64,000 bases of DNA, from contig VDFB02193867.1 of the NCBI GenBank assembly GCA_007258455.2, forward strand, positions 571,793,778 to 571,857,777. Direction: 5' to 3'. Source of the DNA: Sequoia sempervirens. Taxonomy: Eukaryota; Streptophyta; Pinopsida; Cupressales; Cupressaceae. A model generated the notes under the pieces. That model saw only the letters and a list, made by a program, of their open reading frames with translations. It ran no database searches and was not told where the DNA came from. The position numbers were made by a program, and so were the translations under genes. Positions 34,724 through 47,062 of the stretch are shown one piece after another. Positions within the stretch are counted from its first letter, which is position 1. Every line of letters starts with the position of its first letter.

Positions 34724-34919
34724 GGGGTGGGGGGCTAGTTTAATTGGCTAAAGCATCTTGTTGCAGGCAAGAGGTCAGGAGGTCTGGTCTCCCCCCAAAC
34801 CCATGGTACTGGAGGGCGTGTCGTGCCAGCGCCACTGGTCATGTGGAAAAAGTTTACTAGGGACACTACAGTTTATAGGGGGACGGATACCCGATCGATT
34901 CCTACAGTATAAAAAAAAA
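34724..34919 (+). mobile_element. tRNA-derived SINE with 12-bp target duplication
   Basis: A 196-bp insertion flanked by perfect repeats TTGTATGGTGAA at 34712-34723 and 34920-34931. It begins GGGGTGGGGGGC, has an A-box-like TAGTTTAATTGG (34736-34747) and, 33 nt later, a degenerate B-box-like GGTCTGGTCTCC (34781-34792), and ends in an A run (34911-34919). GC content is far above the flanks. It differs in sequence from the SINE at 11370-11518, so two families are present. No protein is encoded; it would have used LINE machinery. Confidence 0.82.
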
Positions 34920-35081
34920 TTGTATGGTGAAATAATGGTTAATTTTTTTATCAATATATAATTCATAAATAAAGATGTTAAAATGGAAGCAAGTAGAGGA
35001 AATATAAAACAACTCAGGGATTAAAGTCTCAAGTTAACAATATCACAATTTGCATATATTCTAAGGTACTAATATTTATAA

Positions 35082-36935
35082 TATCAAATATCATCATTTG
35101 CGATCATTTGCAAGGGCATCGTATACCCTCGTAACGTTGAGCCTCCTATTGCGGTCGTGGGCGATGGTGTGGAGTTATTGCATTTCGATGTGAGGGTAAA
35201 GGGATTGCCCAAGGGCAAGATGGTTGCGGTCTGCAAAAAGAAGAAGAGCAGCGTTGATGTGGAGGACGAGAGGTCACAGTATCACTTAAAAACCTGTGGA
35301 CTCACCCTCTTCCCTGCCACTCGTTCAGAGCTCTGTTCCCCTTGGCATTGGCTCAGATGCGACGGAGAAGACTGCTGCGATGGTATCTTCGGATTTGGCC
35401 TCAGACTCATTGGCGAAATGCAGAAATAGGGCCAATTCGTTTCATGAGTGCAATGCGTTTTTCTTGGAGTAGATTTAGCAGGAAAACCCTAACTCGCCTC
35501 CTCCCAACTCGCCACCGATGCTTGCTGCCTCTCTCAAAATGGATCCTGTGCAACGTATTGATGGCTCCTCTTTTTCTATTGGTGATTCGGAGGTTGTTCT
35601 TACCGATGAACTTGCAGACTTCCTCATTTTAGATGAATGTATTAATGAGGTATTTTAGGATATTCGTGATTGTTCTTTGGTTTTGAGAATTATGTGCAGG
35701 CGTCCTCCCATTGACTTTTAGAGTGGGCAAATTATACTTGGAATAATCTCCCCTCTCTGGTGGTAGAACCACTGGATTTTGGAATTTTTTCTGTTTTCCT
35801 TCACCTCGGCTGATGACTGCAACTTCATGGTGCATAATGGTCCATGGTTTTTTGGGAATTTTAGCATTTTTCTCTCCCCATGGACACCTTTTTTTGAGCC
35901 TACATCTGTCAAGGTCGCTGACATTCCTATGTGGACCAGGCTTTACAATCTGCCTCTTGTCATGAATTCTTCTGATTTAATAAAAAATTTGATTAATTAG
36001 GTGGGTTGTTTTGTTAAGATTGATTTCGAAGAGACTGCTTCCTCTCGCAGGTTTATCAAGGTCTGTGCATTGATGGACATTTCCAAACCTCCCCCCCAAC
36101 TCCATTCGGATTCATTCCTCTAAAGGCACTTGGACGTAGTTCTTAAATATTGAAGGGCTTCCCTTCAGATGTTTCTGTTGCAACAACTTGGGCCACAAAG
36201 TTGAGGCTTGCACTGCTCAACGATTAAATGGCACGAGATATATCAGCCTCAAAAAATGGATCAAAAAACCTGAAGCCCCTGATGCTGACTTTATTTGGTG
36301 GAATCATGGAAAGTTCTTTTCCTCTCATTCTGATTTTGAGCTTGTGTCTAAGCCTCATGTGGAGCCCATCTCATCCCCTTCGGTGGCCTCGGTTGACATC
36401 AATGCTTAAGATTGATTACCTTCACCTGCCTCAAAGGACGACGGTTCAAACTCAGATAGCACTTACCCTTTCATGGAGGATTTGGAAGAGAATTTTGAGC
36501 TCTTTGAACTTGATTTAATTTTGGCTCCTTTACGGACACTTGGGATTGCTCAACGGGATAGCAGCAAAATTAAACCAGATTGTGGACCTGCAAAGAAGAA
36601 AGGACGAAAATTCAATGCAGAGAAACTCTATATTGAAGGAATGGAGGTTGTGGGAGGAGGCTCTCCGTTGATTATGGAGCTCTCCTTTCACGACATGGGA
36701 AAAAAACCTAGGTTCTTTTTGAGTTTGGGTTGAATGCCTTACGTGCTTGTTTCTAGACTTCTTTGATGCTTTCAGGGATATGTGTCTCGCTTTCTCTCCT
36801 TAGTCCTTCTTAGGCTCTTCTTCTTTTCTCACATGTCTCTTCTAATTCTCTTCTTCTTCATCATTCTTGGCATGTTTGGCCTATTGTTCCTTATTTTTTA
36901 TGATGTAATAAATGCTTACGAATAAAAAAGAAAAG
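35082..36935 (+). mobile_element. LINE derivative with ORF1 only, 19-bp target duplication
   Basis: Flanked by AAGGTACTAATATTTATAA (35063-35081) and the same with one mismatch (36936-36954). It has a 5' region of about 450 bp, an ORF1-like frame (35539-36733), a short 3' UTR with TGTAATAAATG and an A-rich end (36921-36935). There is no endonuclease or reverse transcriptase. The long target duplication and A-rich tail show it was inserted by target-primed reverse transcription, so it moved as an ORF1-only RNA or was reduced later by an internal deletion. Confidence 0.85.
35539..36733 (+). pseudogene. LINE-type ORF1 (DUF4283-like, CCHC knuckle)
   Basis: Starts at the ATG at 35539 (MDPVQRIDGSSFSIGDSEVV) with the DUF4283-like part including VHNGPWFFGNFSIFLSPWTP and FEETASSRRFIKVC, then the knuckle CFCCNNLGHKVEAC near 36171-36212 and a C-terminal acidic segment (FMEDLEENFELFELDL). 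TAG stops lie at 35656, 35719, 35764, 35998 and 36137, plus TAA and TGA near 36407-36415. The C run near 36092 holds a one-base frameshift. It is distinct in sequence from the ORF1 at 11726. Confidence 0.82.
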
Positions 36936-37904
36936 AAGGTATTAATATTTATAAATTGAGTGCCATTTGTTTCTGTTTGAAGTAATTAAAATTTATTTTA
37001 TAGGATAGAAATATTAAAAATAGTCAAATAGTATCATATAACAACTTTTTTTTAAACACGACACACCTAATTCAATGTCCCAAAATAATCAATTAAAAAA
37101 ATTGATCCAAAATAGTTAAACATGTTGTTTGAAGACATACATTTACATCATTTAATTACCATTGCACATTAACTCATTACTTAGTTTTATATGAAATACA
37201 TAATATTTGACAAGACAATAATTTAGGTTTCCTTTCAAGGATGGCTATTAGAAGATAATCAACATAAGGGAACAATTGTAGAGGTGCATTAACAAGCTTG
37301 TAAGAGGATGTTTCAATACTAATTCTAGCTTTATTGTCAATTGAGTGAAAAAGCACCATGCAGTAATTCATTATTAGAGTGATAAATTGGAAACATTCTA
37401 TAATGCCCTCAATGAGTTTAAATTCAATGAACGAACTCATGTAATGGTCATAATGTCAACTACCATTTTGTAATCATTTTATCACATCTTGTCAATTTAT
37501 ATAACACAAATATATGTAACTTCATGTTGCATTAGAACATTAATTTTAACATGTTGGGGAATGGTTGTGTGATTGTTATAGGATTGTTGTAAATCTCCTA
37601 TGTATAATTGCTTCCCCATTAGCAAGGTTATTGAATAAATTCTTCTTTTTGTAGTGTGTCTTTGTGGTTTTGGTTGGTGATTAAGGATTTTCCTTGTGAG
37701 TTCTCTATTGTGGCGGTTTTCTTTATCTTCCCTTATCTCTAGCTAATTTTATGTCAAAATAATCTCTTCCTAGTATTGTGTTCAAGTATTGTACAATTTT
37801 TTTGTTATTGAGAATTTATTATTTGTCTTCAATTTTCAATTTTATAAGATAGTAAGTTCCTCCTTGACTTATATGGCATAGAGGAGGACTCAATTTGGGG
37901 GTTA

Positions 37905-38565
37905 CAATTCCTCAAAGTGACATTTTATTTTGGAAGATTTTCTTTCATTAGCTAGAGACATGTTAGTTAATGATGTCCCCTCTTCTTTGTCTAATCCAAT
38001 TGTGTTATTAGCTAAGTTGAACATGCTATTGTTTTCTTCTTGCACTCCTTCATATAACTCTTCATTTCTTATTTTTTCTTATACTGTTAGTAACTAATTT
38101 ATCTAAATATTCTACATCAAACTTGAAAGGTTGTAATTTTTTGGGGGAATCTAGGAATTTCTCAAATATTTCATCGATAATGACATAAATATTAGATAGG
38201 TTTGGTTCAATATGCAGTGTTGGAGTTAATACCAAAAGTGTTGGAGCCTACATGATACTACAAATTTCTTCCCATATTTTCTTAGATATCTAATATTTCT
38301 TGATGCTTCCTACTAAATTAGTGAGAATCAATGTTGCTTTATTGAGATGAAAATTATTTTTACTAGAGAGTGATATAGTTCTATCTTTTTATTAGTTGTA
38401 GCCCTTGTAGTGCACTCATACATATCATTTTCCACCAAACAATATGTATTCTCGTATTCAACTATAGCCGCTTTGGTGCACTCTACTTATTCTTTAGCAT
38501 TAGCCCTTTTGGCATGCTCTACTTCCTTTTCGACAGTAGCCCTTTTGGTGCACTCTAATTAAATC
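37905..38565 (-). pseudogene. Decayed coding remnant of unrecognised family (coiled-coil-like)
   Basis: The minus strand keeps long readable pieces of one protein in several frames: a Glu/Lys/Ala-rich repeated part (VECTKAAIVEYENTY, LECTKRATVEKEVEHAKRA), then DRTISLSSKNNFHLNKATLI, ISKKIWEEICSIM, APTLLVLTPTLHIEPNLSN, LDSPKKLQPFKFDVEYLDKL and IRNEELYEGVQEENNSMFNL. A TAG and at least two one-base shifts break it. The mix of a heptad-like start and globular end could be a gag-type protein of an unknown retroelement, but no zinc knuckle or polymerase is near. I do not recognise the family. Confidence 0.55.
38395..38565 (-). repeat. Coding minisatellite, about 48-bp units
   Basis: Imperfect units on the plus strand share TAGCCCTTTTGGTGCACTCT and recur about every 40-60 bp at 38398, 38464, 38503 and 38547. 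On the minus strand they encode repeats of the type ECTKRATVEKE. It lies inside the decayed remnant at 37905-38565 and suggests expansion of a coiled-coil repeat by unequal exchange. Confidence 0.6.
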
Positions 38566-40000
38566 TTTTCATCTTTCTCCATTCTTTTTTAGTATCTTTC
38601 TTAACAATCTTGGGTTTATTTTTTTTCATTTTTCTTACATGTTCAATTGTGTTCTCAATTGATTTTCCTCTCCAATCTCTCTTAATCTCTTGTTATCTCC
38701 TTTACCTATGGGTGTTTAAGTATTTAGTGTTTCATTTGTCCTTTTATGCATCCCATGGTGCCTATAATTGACATATTTGAGTATTTTCTTTAGGGATCTC
38801 TTCAAGATCCTCCATTTCCATTTGTAATCCCCTAGGTGCCTAACCCCCTCTCATAAGGCTAAGACCTAAGGCAATCTGCCACAAATCATAAAAAATATGC
38901 CTTTCTTTGTAATATCCCTCTTAATACTTTCTTTACTCTGCAATATTTATTTGATACTTTGATCTATTCTCTTACCATTTTACCAATGTCATGGCAACAT
39001 AGCCAAATGTTGGCAAGAAAAGTGGGATCATAGACCATAGTTTTGAGCCAAAGAATCTTGTGTGTTGTATTTATACCCAGATGACTATGGTAGGACAATG
39101 AATCCTTATAAATGAAAATAAAAAGATTAAAAGAAACCCTAAGGAAACCTTAGGCAAGGACAAGACAATATCATGACATGTGTCTTCATCCTATGACTTG
39201 ATATACAAAAATGAACATGACCTAAGTAATCTTAAGCACTAGGGTATTGGATTAGCCTAACACTCCCTTAAGTGCAATTCATGGAGTAGCTAAAACCTCT
39301 AAATCTAGATGCATAAAACGCAAAGGATGGATTTGATAACAAAGGCCTGATGATGTACCCATGAACAAATGACAATATCTCCCACAACCAAATAAAATGA
39401 GAAAACATCACAGGGAAAAATCCTCTTCAAAAAGAGAGAAAGATGAAATGAATGACTAAGAAGCTTCCAAAATAATATCCCAAAAAGAATAGGAACATGA
39501 AGAAAATCACTAAAGCACAAGAAAGTTGCAGACAACTATTGAATGATGACTTCTATAGTGTCAAAATGAAGAACATCCTTTGAAATTAGGATGAAAACCA
39601 AAATAAAAAAGACAACTATATACATGAGTGCTCCCAATAACACTCCTCAAACAATGATCATATGGAAAAAAGGTAAAACATATGATATTGAAAGATATAG
39701 ATGGCACATGAATTTGCATGAGTAACCCCACTGATACTCCTCAACAATGCAATAAAATTGCAAGTAAAAAATACATGTACCAATAGCTTGAAAAAATTAA
39801 TCAACTAAGAATGGAAGGTTGCCTCCACAAAATAGGAATGCAAGAGTGTTTATATGGTATGTTCTCCATCTCACTAAAATGCATGGGTAACTAGTTGTTA
39901 CATGTTCTTAGTATATAGGAATAAAAACTAGATACATAACTCACTCCAAAATGAAAGCAAGGAAGCATTAGCACCAATAGTATGAAATCCCCCATAATGT

Positions 40001-40102
40001 TGACAGGGGAGAGACATGATAGGTTCAATGAAACTACATGTCACCAAGTAGTGACAGGGGAGAGACATGATAGGTTCAATGAAACTACATGTCACCAAGT
40101 AG
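40001..40102 (+). repeat. Perfect 51-bp tandem duplication
   Basis: Two identical adjacent copies, 40001-40051 and 40052-40102, each starting TGACAGGGGAGAGACATGAT. Identity suggests a recent event or conversion. The unit is 17 codons long and the surrounding open frame (39982-40191) runs through both, but its product is not recognised. Confidence 0.9.
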
Positions 40103-42339
40103 TACATGAAGGAGAAGAAGAAAAATCTAAATGTGCTCAGGGAAGTACTTGGAGCAAAAAAATGGTGTACAAACTAGGCACACATGGATGAGGCAAGAAT
40201 CAGTAGGATTTGACATTGTTCTGGAGGGACACTCACTTGACAAAGGTGATGGAAAAAACTAAGGCACTACACAACCCCCATAACACATTATAATATAGTT
40301 CCAATACAAAATAGGGCACAATAGGATGTGTGAAATCTCCAAAAAGCATACACTAGAGTAGTACTTTTCTTAGTGTAACATGCCCATTGTTCTACATAGT
40401 AACTTTTCTATGTTTTAACCTCAAGTAAAATTTTAAGCATCTAATCATTAAGAGCAATATTTTTTTTTCCTTTCATATAAAAAGATAACATGTACATTTG
40501 AAAAAAACATATTTCCAAACTTTCCCCAATGTATTATATCAAAGTATTACAACTTTTCAATATATTGATATCATAGTAAATAATTCATGATAACATTTCT
40601 CTTTTACAATCTTTCAATAGACATGGATACAAAATACACATACAAGGCTCCATTGATCTTACTGGCAATAGATGTAAGAATGGTCCAGGTATCCTCCATC
40701 AAATCTTGGTTGCCAACTAATGAGGAGAAGCATCACTCAAACACTTTTCTGCCAACCATGGACTAATTGCGGCATCCCACACATTTGTCAAACTGATAGA
40801 TGGCCCTACCCTTCGACGAAGAGATTGGTTTGGTAACCTCATAATATCATGATCTTTTTTGAGTTTGGTGGTGTGTCATAAATGTTTCTAGATCTATCAT
40901 ACAATGGCTACAACCTACACATATGACAATCCTCGTCTAGTAATAAATTTGAAACACAATGAACTGACAGTGTAAACAATGACAACACACACTACTTTGG
41001 CCAATGTATTCATCACCCAAAATTATGGAGTGGATGTCACACACTCACCCACCTCCCTAGCTAGATTTGTATTTGACCATTCATAACCTATGCATAGGCT
41101 ATCCCTTTAATCGGATTATCTAGGAATAACCTATTACCTCTATGTTTAACTAAACACATCTACTAAATAAATCATAGTAACTCTAAGACTCAACTAGTTT
41201 AAGCATTAGCTATGTAAGCTACATCCCTAATATAGTACTTATTCCCACTATATCCACCCATTCCTTAATATGGAATATGTACAAACACTTCAAGCAATAT
41301 AGATCTTTATACTAAGTACAAGCAGCTTCCATTCACTTTCACAAAAGAATAGAATAATCTTCCAATAAGCAATTGAACTAACTTCCCAAACAAAACAAAC
41401 ATTGCCACACAATCTTTTCAAATACATAAAACAAAGTATAAAAGAGTAGGCGTCAACATGCCTGTTTATGCAATACTCCAATTGATCGATTTGGTTTCCC
41501 AACACAACTTTTCCAAATAAGTAAGCAACTCCCAAATAACCTTCTCCCGCTTTACCAAATATTCCCTCTCAAAATCCTCCCTCAATTCTCTCAAAAACTC
41601 TCACAAATTAGGAAATTATAATATAATAACTGAAAAAATCACAACAAGAATGTAGATATGCATCCCTATTTAGGTAGAGAGCACCTCTATTTATACACAA
41701 AATCAACAACTAAAGGCTAGAAACAAGGTATCATGAAAGACAGTTCTCAGCTCAAATGATTCGATTAAGCATGATTAAGAAAAGGTGGTAGCTAAAATTG
41801 ATGCACAATAAACACATACACAACCATGGTGAATGGGTTGCCCAATTAAATGGACAACAAGAATGATAATCATAAATGTAAGGTGTCTTCTATAGGTTGA
41901 CTTACTTGGCCAACTGCACTCTTGACCATTTCCCATATTTCGTAATGCTTCAAAATCTGGAATTCATATTGTAAATCATACTTCTAATTGATTCATATTT
42001 CTCACAAGTTGGCACCACATTGTTTCCTACGCGCCCTATTTCTTTGGCTATTGTTTGCAATGATCAGGTCAAAGTTTCCTATGCGTGGATATTCACTTTT
42101 TTTCCTTTGCATTGACTTAGTCTTTGGCAGTTTACTTACACGTTGCTTGGTATATGAAACCATGCACTTTACTTAGTGCTGCCATATTTCATTAAACTCA
42201 ACACTTTAAATGTTTCAAACATTACTAAAGTTTATGCACTGCTTTATGCACTATTCTCCTTTCTATTGCTGCACGCAATACTTTGCATAAGCTATGTTTA
42301 AAATACTATGCACTTTGGTAAATAACTTTGCGCTATAAA

Positions 42340-42800
42340 AAATCATATATATATATATATTTACAAGTTTATAGAGTTGTATTATTTGATATACGAATAC
42401 ACATATATTCTTATATTTCATATATAATAATGTATGCATACATATACATATATATACGTATGCATACATTTATATATATATATATTAATATACTTGTATG
42501 GATGTTTCCAATACGTCGATACATACACGTATGTTAATATATATATGTATATACTCATATACTATATATATATCATATTTTGATATTTAAACACATATTT
42601 GCACAGTCATATCAATCAACATATATACATGGAATGTATATATATGTCACCTTGTTTGATCGATATTCCCATGCATATGGGTAGTCCGTCCATGAGTATG
42701 CATAGATACATCTATCTACGTATACTCGTGTGTGTAATTACTCGTGTATGAGTTTATCATTGACACATACATATATACATTTTTATGTATATACATATCC
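42340..42800. repeat. AT/TATG-rich simple-sequence tract
   Basis: Runs of TATATATA, ATACATAT and GTATGCATAC words with many self-complementary stretches. Open frames of 60-70 codons on both strands are Tyr/Ile-rich low complexity and not genes. Confidence 0.8.
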
Positions 42801-43218
42801 TATCGATTAAATAGAAACACATAAAGAATATCTCACACATCACAAGGAGACTCAACATTGTAAAACCCTACAGAAGAATGTTCAAAAATAAAACCACAAG
42901 CAAGACAAAAGGTTGACTTACTATTTCCCAAACTATTATCCTGACTTGACCAAACTAGAAGTGTGTGTGTGAAAGCTCAGTTTAGGTCTTTATCAAAGGT
43001 TACAAGACCAAGTTCTTCTCCCTGAGTGATACTTCCCCTCTCTTCAGGAGGCCTAATTCAATTCTTGCATCCACCTTAGTACATTGCAATAGTAGTTAAC
43101 CGAAAACAATACATTCATTTGCATCAAATATTTCACAATCAGAATCATTTCATAACATCAAATTAAATCAACATTTATTCTTCATATTTCCAAAACACAT
43201 AAAACATGAATATACCCA

Positions 43219-44507
43219 TGTAGAGAAGGGGGATTCATTGCTCATGAGTCTCTTTATTCCCAAGAGAATCCTAGGGAGTGAACTACCCTAAACTACCTCA
43301 AGGAATAATGTTCAAGCCATAGGACAAAAAGGCGAGAGTTCTAGAATCAAAGAGAGTAGATCATAAAGGTTTTTCAAACAAATTGACGAGCTCTCGGCCA
43401 AAGGATGATCACGCAGAAGAAGGATGACAATGCGATGCATTGGAGTCTTGGAGGCGCATTGGCGTCTCATACGAACCAAAAAGTGAGAATATCACAGAAA
43501 ACAACAAAGCGAATACTGACAATCTGATTATTAAGATCTTCCAGAATGCAAGAAAGTAACAAAATATGATAGAACTAAAATAAAATAAAGTAGAAAAGAA
43601 GTTCTCACAATAGACCAAGTAATGAAGCCTCAAAGAAAAATCTTCATTGCCTACAAACATAAGATTGAGGGAAAATGTTAGGCCTGTTCAGGGTCTTGCC
43701 ACAGTCAAACCCCCGTTTTAGTGTTTCCACATCTATGGATAACCAAATAGATAGAGATGAATAATAAGCAGAAATGAAATGAATGTAAGTGATAAAAAAC
43801 AATCCCCACTAAAGAAATAGAACCTATATCACGAAATAGAGATGCAATAGATAGGAGATGTGAGAAATCCCAAGATGCTCAAAGATACAAGGTAAGCAAG
43901 ATATCACTTGCAAAGCTTAAGGAAGCCAAGGAGAGATAGAGCTGCGAGAGCCAAGAGAGTTGCAAAGAGTGTCGTAAGAACTTGAGAGCTTGAGTGCTAT
44001 AGAAAGCGGTAGAGAGCTATGTAAGCAAGAGTAAGATAGGAGAATGTCTGAGAGAGAAGCCAAGAAGCTAGAGAAGCTAGAAGGCCAAATAAATTGAAAA
44101 GATAGCTTTTAAAGAGAATAGGAAGGAAAAGAAGCTTCCTGAGCCATTACAAAGCGTCTCAGGCCCTTACCATCGACAAAAGTAGCTGACAAGTGGCAAG
44201 GTACTTAGAAATGGTCGTTCAAATGTTGAAATGTCATAGGATGCTAGCATGGTGCACATACGTTTGTGCGGTGTGCTAGTGTCCAGACAAATCACACTAC
44301 AAAATGATAGGCATGAGAAGAGTTCAAGGTTCGATGCAAAGCTCACGCACAAGGGTAGCTATTGAAAAGAGGTCCTAAGCATCCTGAGAGGGGAAAATGC
44401 TGATACAAGGGCTAAAATGAGCCTACACAAATACTAAGGGATTGGACACTAAAGTGGATACAAAGATGCATGTCAAATTGCAAGGGGTGCAACTTTACGA
44501 CATTACA
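43219..44507 (-). repeat. 3' LTR of the 43219-55828 element
   Basis: Direct repeat of 54542-55828, about 1.29 kb. On the minus strand it reads TGTAATGTCGTAAAG to TTCTCTACA. Similarity to the other copy is high but with many substitutions, so the element is old. Confidence 0.88.
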
Positions 44508-44522
44508 TTTTTCCCCTACTTT
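44508..44522 (-). other. Polypurine tract
   Basis: Minus-strand AAAGTAGGGGAAAAA immediately upstream of the 3' LTR. It fixes the orientation of the element as minus. Confidence 0.8.
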
Positions 44523-46526
44523 AGCAGGCATATGAATCTACACTAATATGCATGCTAAAGGAAATCTACTAAACATAAATAACATTCGTGATACCAAAAG
44601 GATATTGTAGAGGAAGAAAATAGCCCTTCGCACCAAGGAAGTATGCCCCCAGGTTGAAGACTTACAAACAAATGCATTAGACAAGAAAGATTTGCACAAG
44701 ACAACAAGGTTAGAACATAAAAAGCCATTACATCATGGGGTTAGAACATATAAAAAACACACACACAAGCACATAGAAAACTAGAGGATTTGAGTCAACA
44801 AAGTGAAATAGACCTCAATGTAGATAGCTGTCTTAGTACTATGTGTCGTCCCCAAATTAAGAAATAACACAGAGCTATTCTTAAATGAAGAGAAGAATGT
44901 AAGGATTGATTGCTTCAAGAGAAGAATGCACAAAAAAGTCAGGGAAACAACCAAATATTGAAGAGAGGAAGAGGTATATACTCAGGATGAAGAAGATGCA
45001 ATTCTTTGATATGGTATATACAATTGAGAAGAGAAGAGAGAAATGGCTCCACAGGTACTCGGTCCTAGGGAGAGTTGAACAAATACATCGTAGGTCTGTA
45101 GACTTACAAAAAGTTGAACAAAAGGCTATGTAGGTGCTTGGTCCTACAAAGTCAAACAAAGAGATCCCGCAAGATGAAAGCACTTTACAGGTCCTCGAAC
45201 TTGCAAAGGAGACGTCCTAGGTGCTTGGTCCTGAGGGAAGCCAAATGTGAAAGGCTCTGCAGAGTTTGATAGGCCCTTACAAGTGCTCGGTCCTGCAAGA
45301 TTGATCGAAAAGTAGCTTCATAGGTGCTCCTGCAAAGAAACATGTTAATCCATAGACAAAACTTGTTAGATAACAAGAAGCCACACAAGCAGATAGATAG
45401 TCACGCAGACAATCAACAATTGTAAGAGAAGCTTTAAAAGGGGGTCCCTTGGGAACCCATCAAAAGAAAAGGGGCCCACTTAAGGGATGCTCAAATTGAA
45501 AGATAGAGAGAAGAGAGGGGGTTCTTAAGAAGGACACACATTTCCAGAACAAGTTATCGCTGCCCCCTAGCATATAGGGGAGGAGAATCATGCAAGATAC
45601 TATAGAAGTGAGGTGTAAGAACCTCATGAGAAGATGCTTAGAATGGACAAGACAGAGGAAGACCTCAATATCACTTTTCATTCGAAGAAAAGGGAGGTGC
45701 ATCAATCAAACAAGAGTTTGATGGCACTATAATCACAAAGTTGTATTTTATCCTTCAAGGCCTTACATCCACTAGTGGAATGGCCAGACACTCGATGGTA
45801 TGCATAGAAAGAATGTTTTTCTTTATAACACTTGTGAAATTTCTTGTGTAGGAGGAGAAAGAGTAATCAAGTGGGCTTTGAGAAGCCTCAATAATATACA
45901 CTCCTACAGAGATAGAGGATGAGGAGCAGGAAGCAACCCTTTCTCTTGTGGAGAAAAGCTTGATTGCTCACAAGAAGACATGAAGATAGCAGATAATGGT
46001 GGATGAATCAATCCGAGAGAATGAGGTTGAGTGGAAATCATGTCAACATTCAACTGTGGTTTCTGTTTAGATTGTTTGTTCGAGGAACCAAGCCCCAAAT
46101 TACGCTTACGAGGTACACATTCTATAGGGACTTGAATGCCTTGTTCGTTACGCCCACAACCTTTACGCCCATAGCCATAGTTAAAGACGAGCTTAAAACC
46201 AGGGCCATAAAGTGTTTCAAATCTTGAGGAGGAGGATCTTCATAGAGAGCATTATTCCAACAATGGGGATTATGCTCCTCTACGGGATCACCATTAGCCT
46301 TCCTGATAGGACTGCCAACATTAGCCTCTTTAACAAAAGCATGATCATCTTCCTAAAAAGGGGAAGGATCAACATTAAGAACATCACAATTTGTGTTCAC
46401 ATTACCCCGCGATGCAGAAGAATGACCATCTTTGATAGCGGGTTTTGATGATGTTATCAGAAGGTCTAAGTGGATCGGGTCGACTTTATATTCCCCAATG
46501 AAGGATTTTGTAAAGTCTAAAGAACC
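44523..46526 (-). other. Internal 3' region, non-coding, with degenerate repeats
   Basis: Two kilobases between the protease remnant and the polypurine tract, where reverse transcriptase and integrase would normally lie but none is found. Near 45904-46300 the minus strand still reads gag-linker-like pieces (ETLYGPGFKLVFNYGYG, CVPRKRNLGLGSSNKQS). A degenerate repeat with core AGGTGCTTGGTCCT recurs at 45053, 45132, 45219 and 45291. Confidence 0.55.
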
Positions 46527-47062
46527 TCAATAATCACCAAGACATGCATTCTCTTGAGAAGTAGACTTAGAATTTCTTGCTTCAAAAGGATCTTCTTCAA
46601 GGACATCGGTCTCAAGAGTAATAGGTACTATTGGAGTAGACATCAACACATTGGAAGATGTTGAAGGGATAAGATTTTTAAGAGTAGATGCAATCAAAGC
46701 CTGACCAGAAAGCACCATCTCACATAAGTGTACAACATCGGGGTTAGCCTTGATTGTGACTACTTGATTGTTACAAATGAAAATAGATTTATGCAAGGTA
46801 GACAAGATTGTACCCATAGCGTGAATCCACGATCTACTGAGGAGAAGATTATATGGTAACTTTTTTGACATAACATATATGAGGGTGGGTACAGTAATGG
46901 GTCCCAACCTTAAAGGAAAGACTATCGTGCCTAAAGGTTACTGACCAACATTATCAAACTCATGAATAACAAGAGAAGTTGCAAGAGAATAAGAATCAAT
47001 ATTTATCTTAGGAAATAGATCAATGCTACATACATTGAGCATCAAACCAGCATTAAGAAGAG
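46527..47062 (-). pseudogene. Retroviral-type aspartic protease, C-terminal part
   Basis: Continues across the nested insertion from 53601. It reads LLNAGLMLNVCSIDLFPKIN, where the active-site Asp of the usual L-D-[AG]-G motif is Asn, then PLGTIVFPLRLGPITVPTLI and LPYNLLLSRSWIHAMGTILS, typical of gypsy proteases (family form: YNxLLGRPWIH). One TAA lies in frame near 46940. The loss of the catalytic Asp means it could not be active even without the insertion. Confidence 0.75.

Larger units (their letters stand above)
36955..43218. other. Mostly unassigned AT-rich DNA, possibly including gypsy LTR sequence
   Basis: Six kilobases with little recognisable content beyond the coiled-coil remnant (37905-38565), a 51-bp duplication (40001-40102) and an AT-rich tract (42340-42800). 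The right end should belong to the LTR of the gypsy remnant whose 3' end lies at 55829-56157, because the element at 43219-55828 is inserted in that LTR. Its left boundary cannot be placed by eye. Confidence 0.45.

Noticed and set aside
34724..34800. tRNA gene on the plus strand
   Set aside because: Same reasoning: weak B box, no complete fold, and it is part of a 196-bp insert with a target duplication.
40001..40102. CRISPR-like direct repeats
   Set aside because: Two adjacent copies without spacers in a plant nuclear context; a simple tandem duplication.
42263..42537. Two Tyr/Ile-rich frames on opposite strands
   Set aside because: Products of the TATATA/ATACAT simple-sequence tract.
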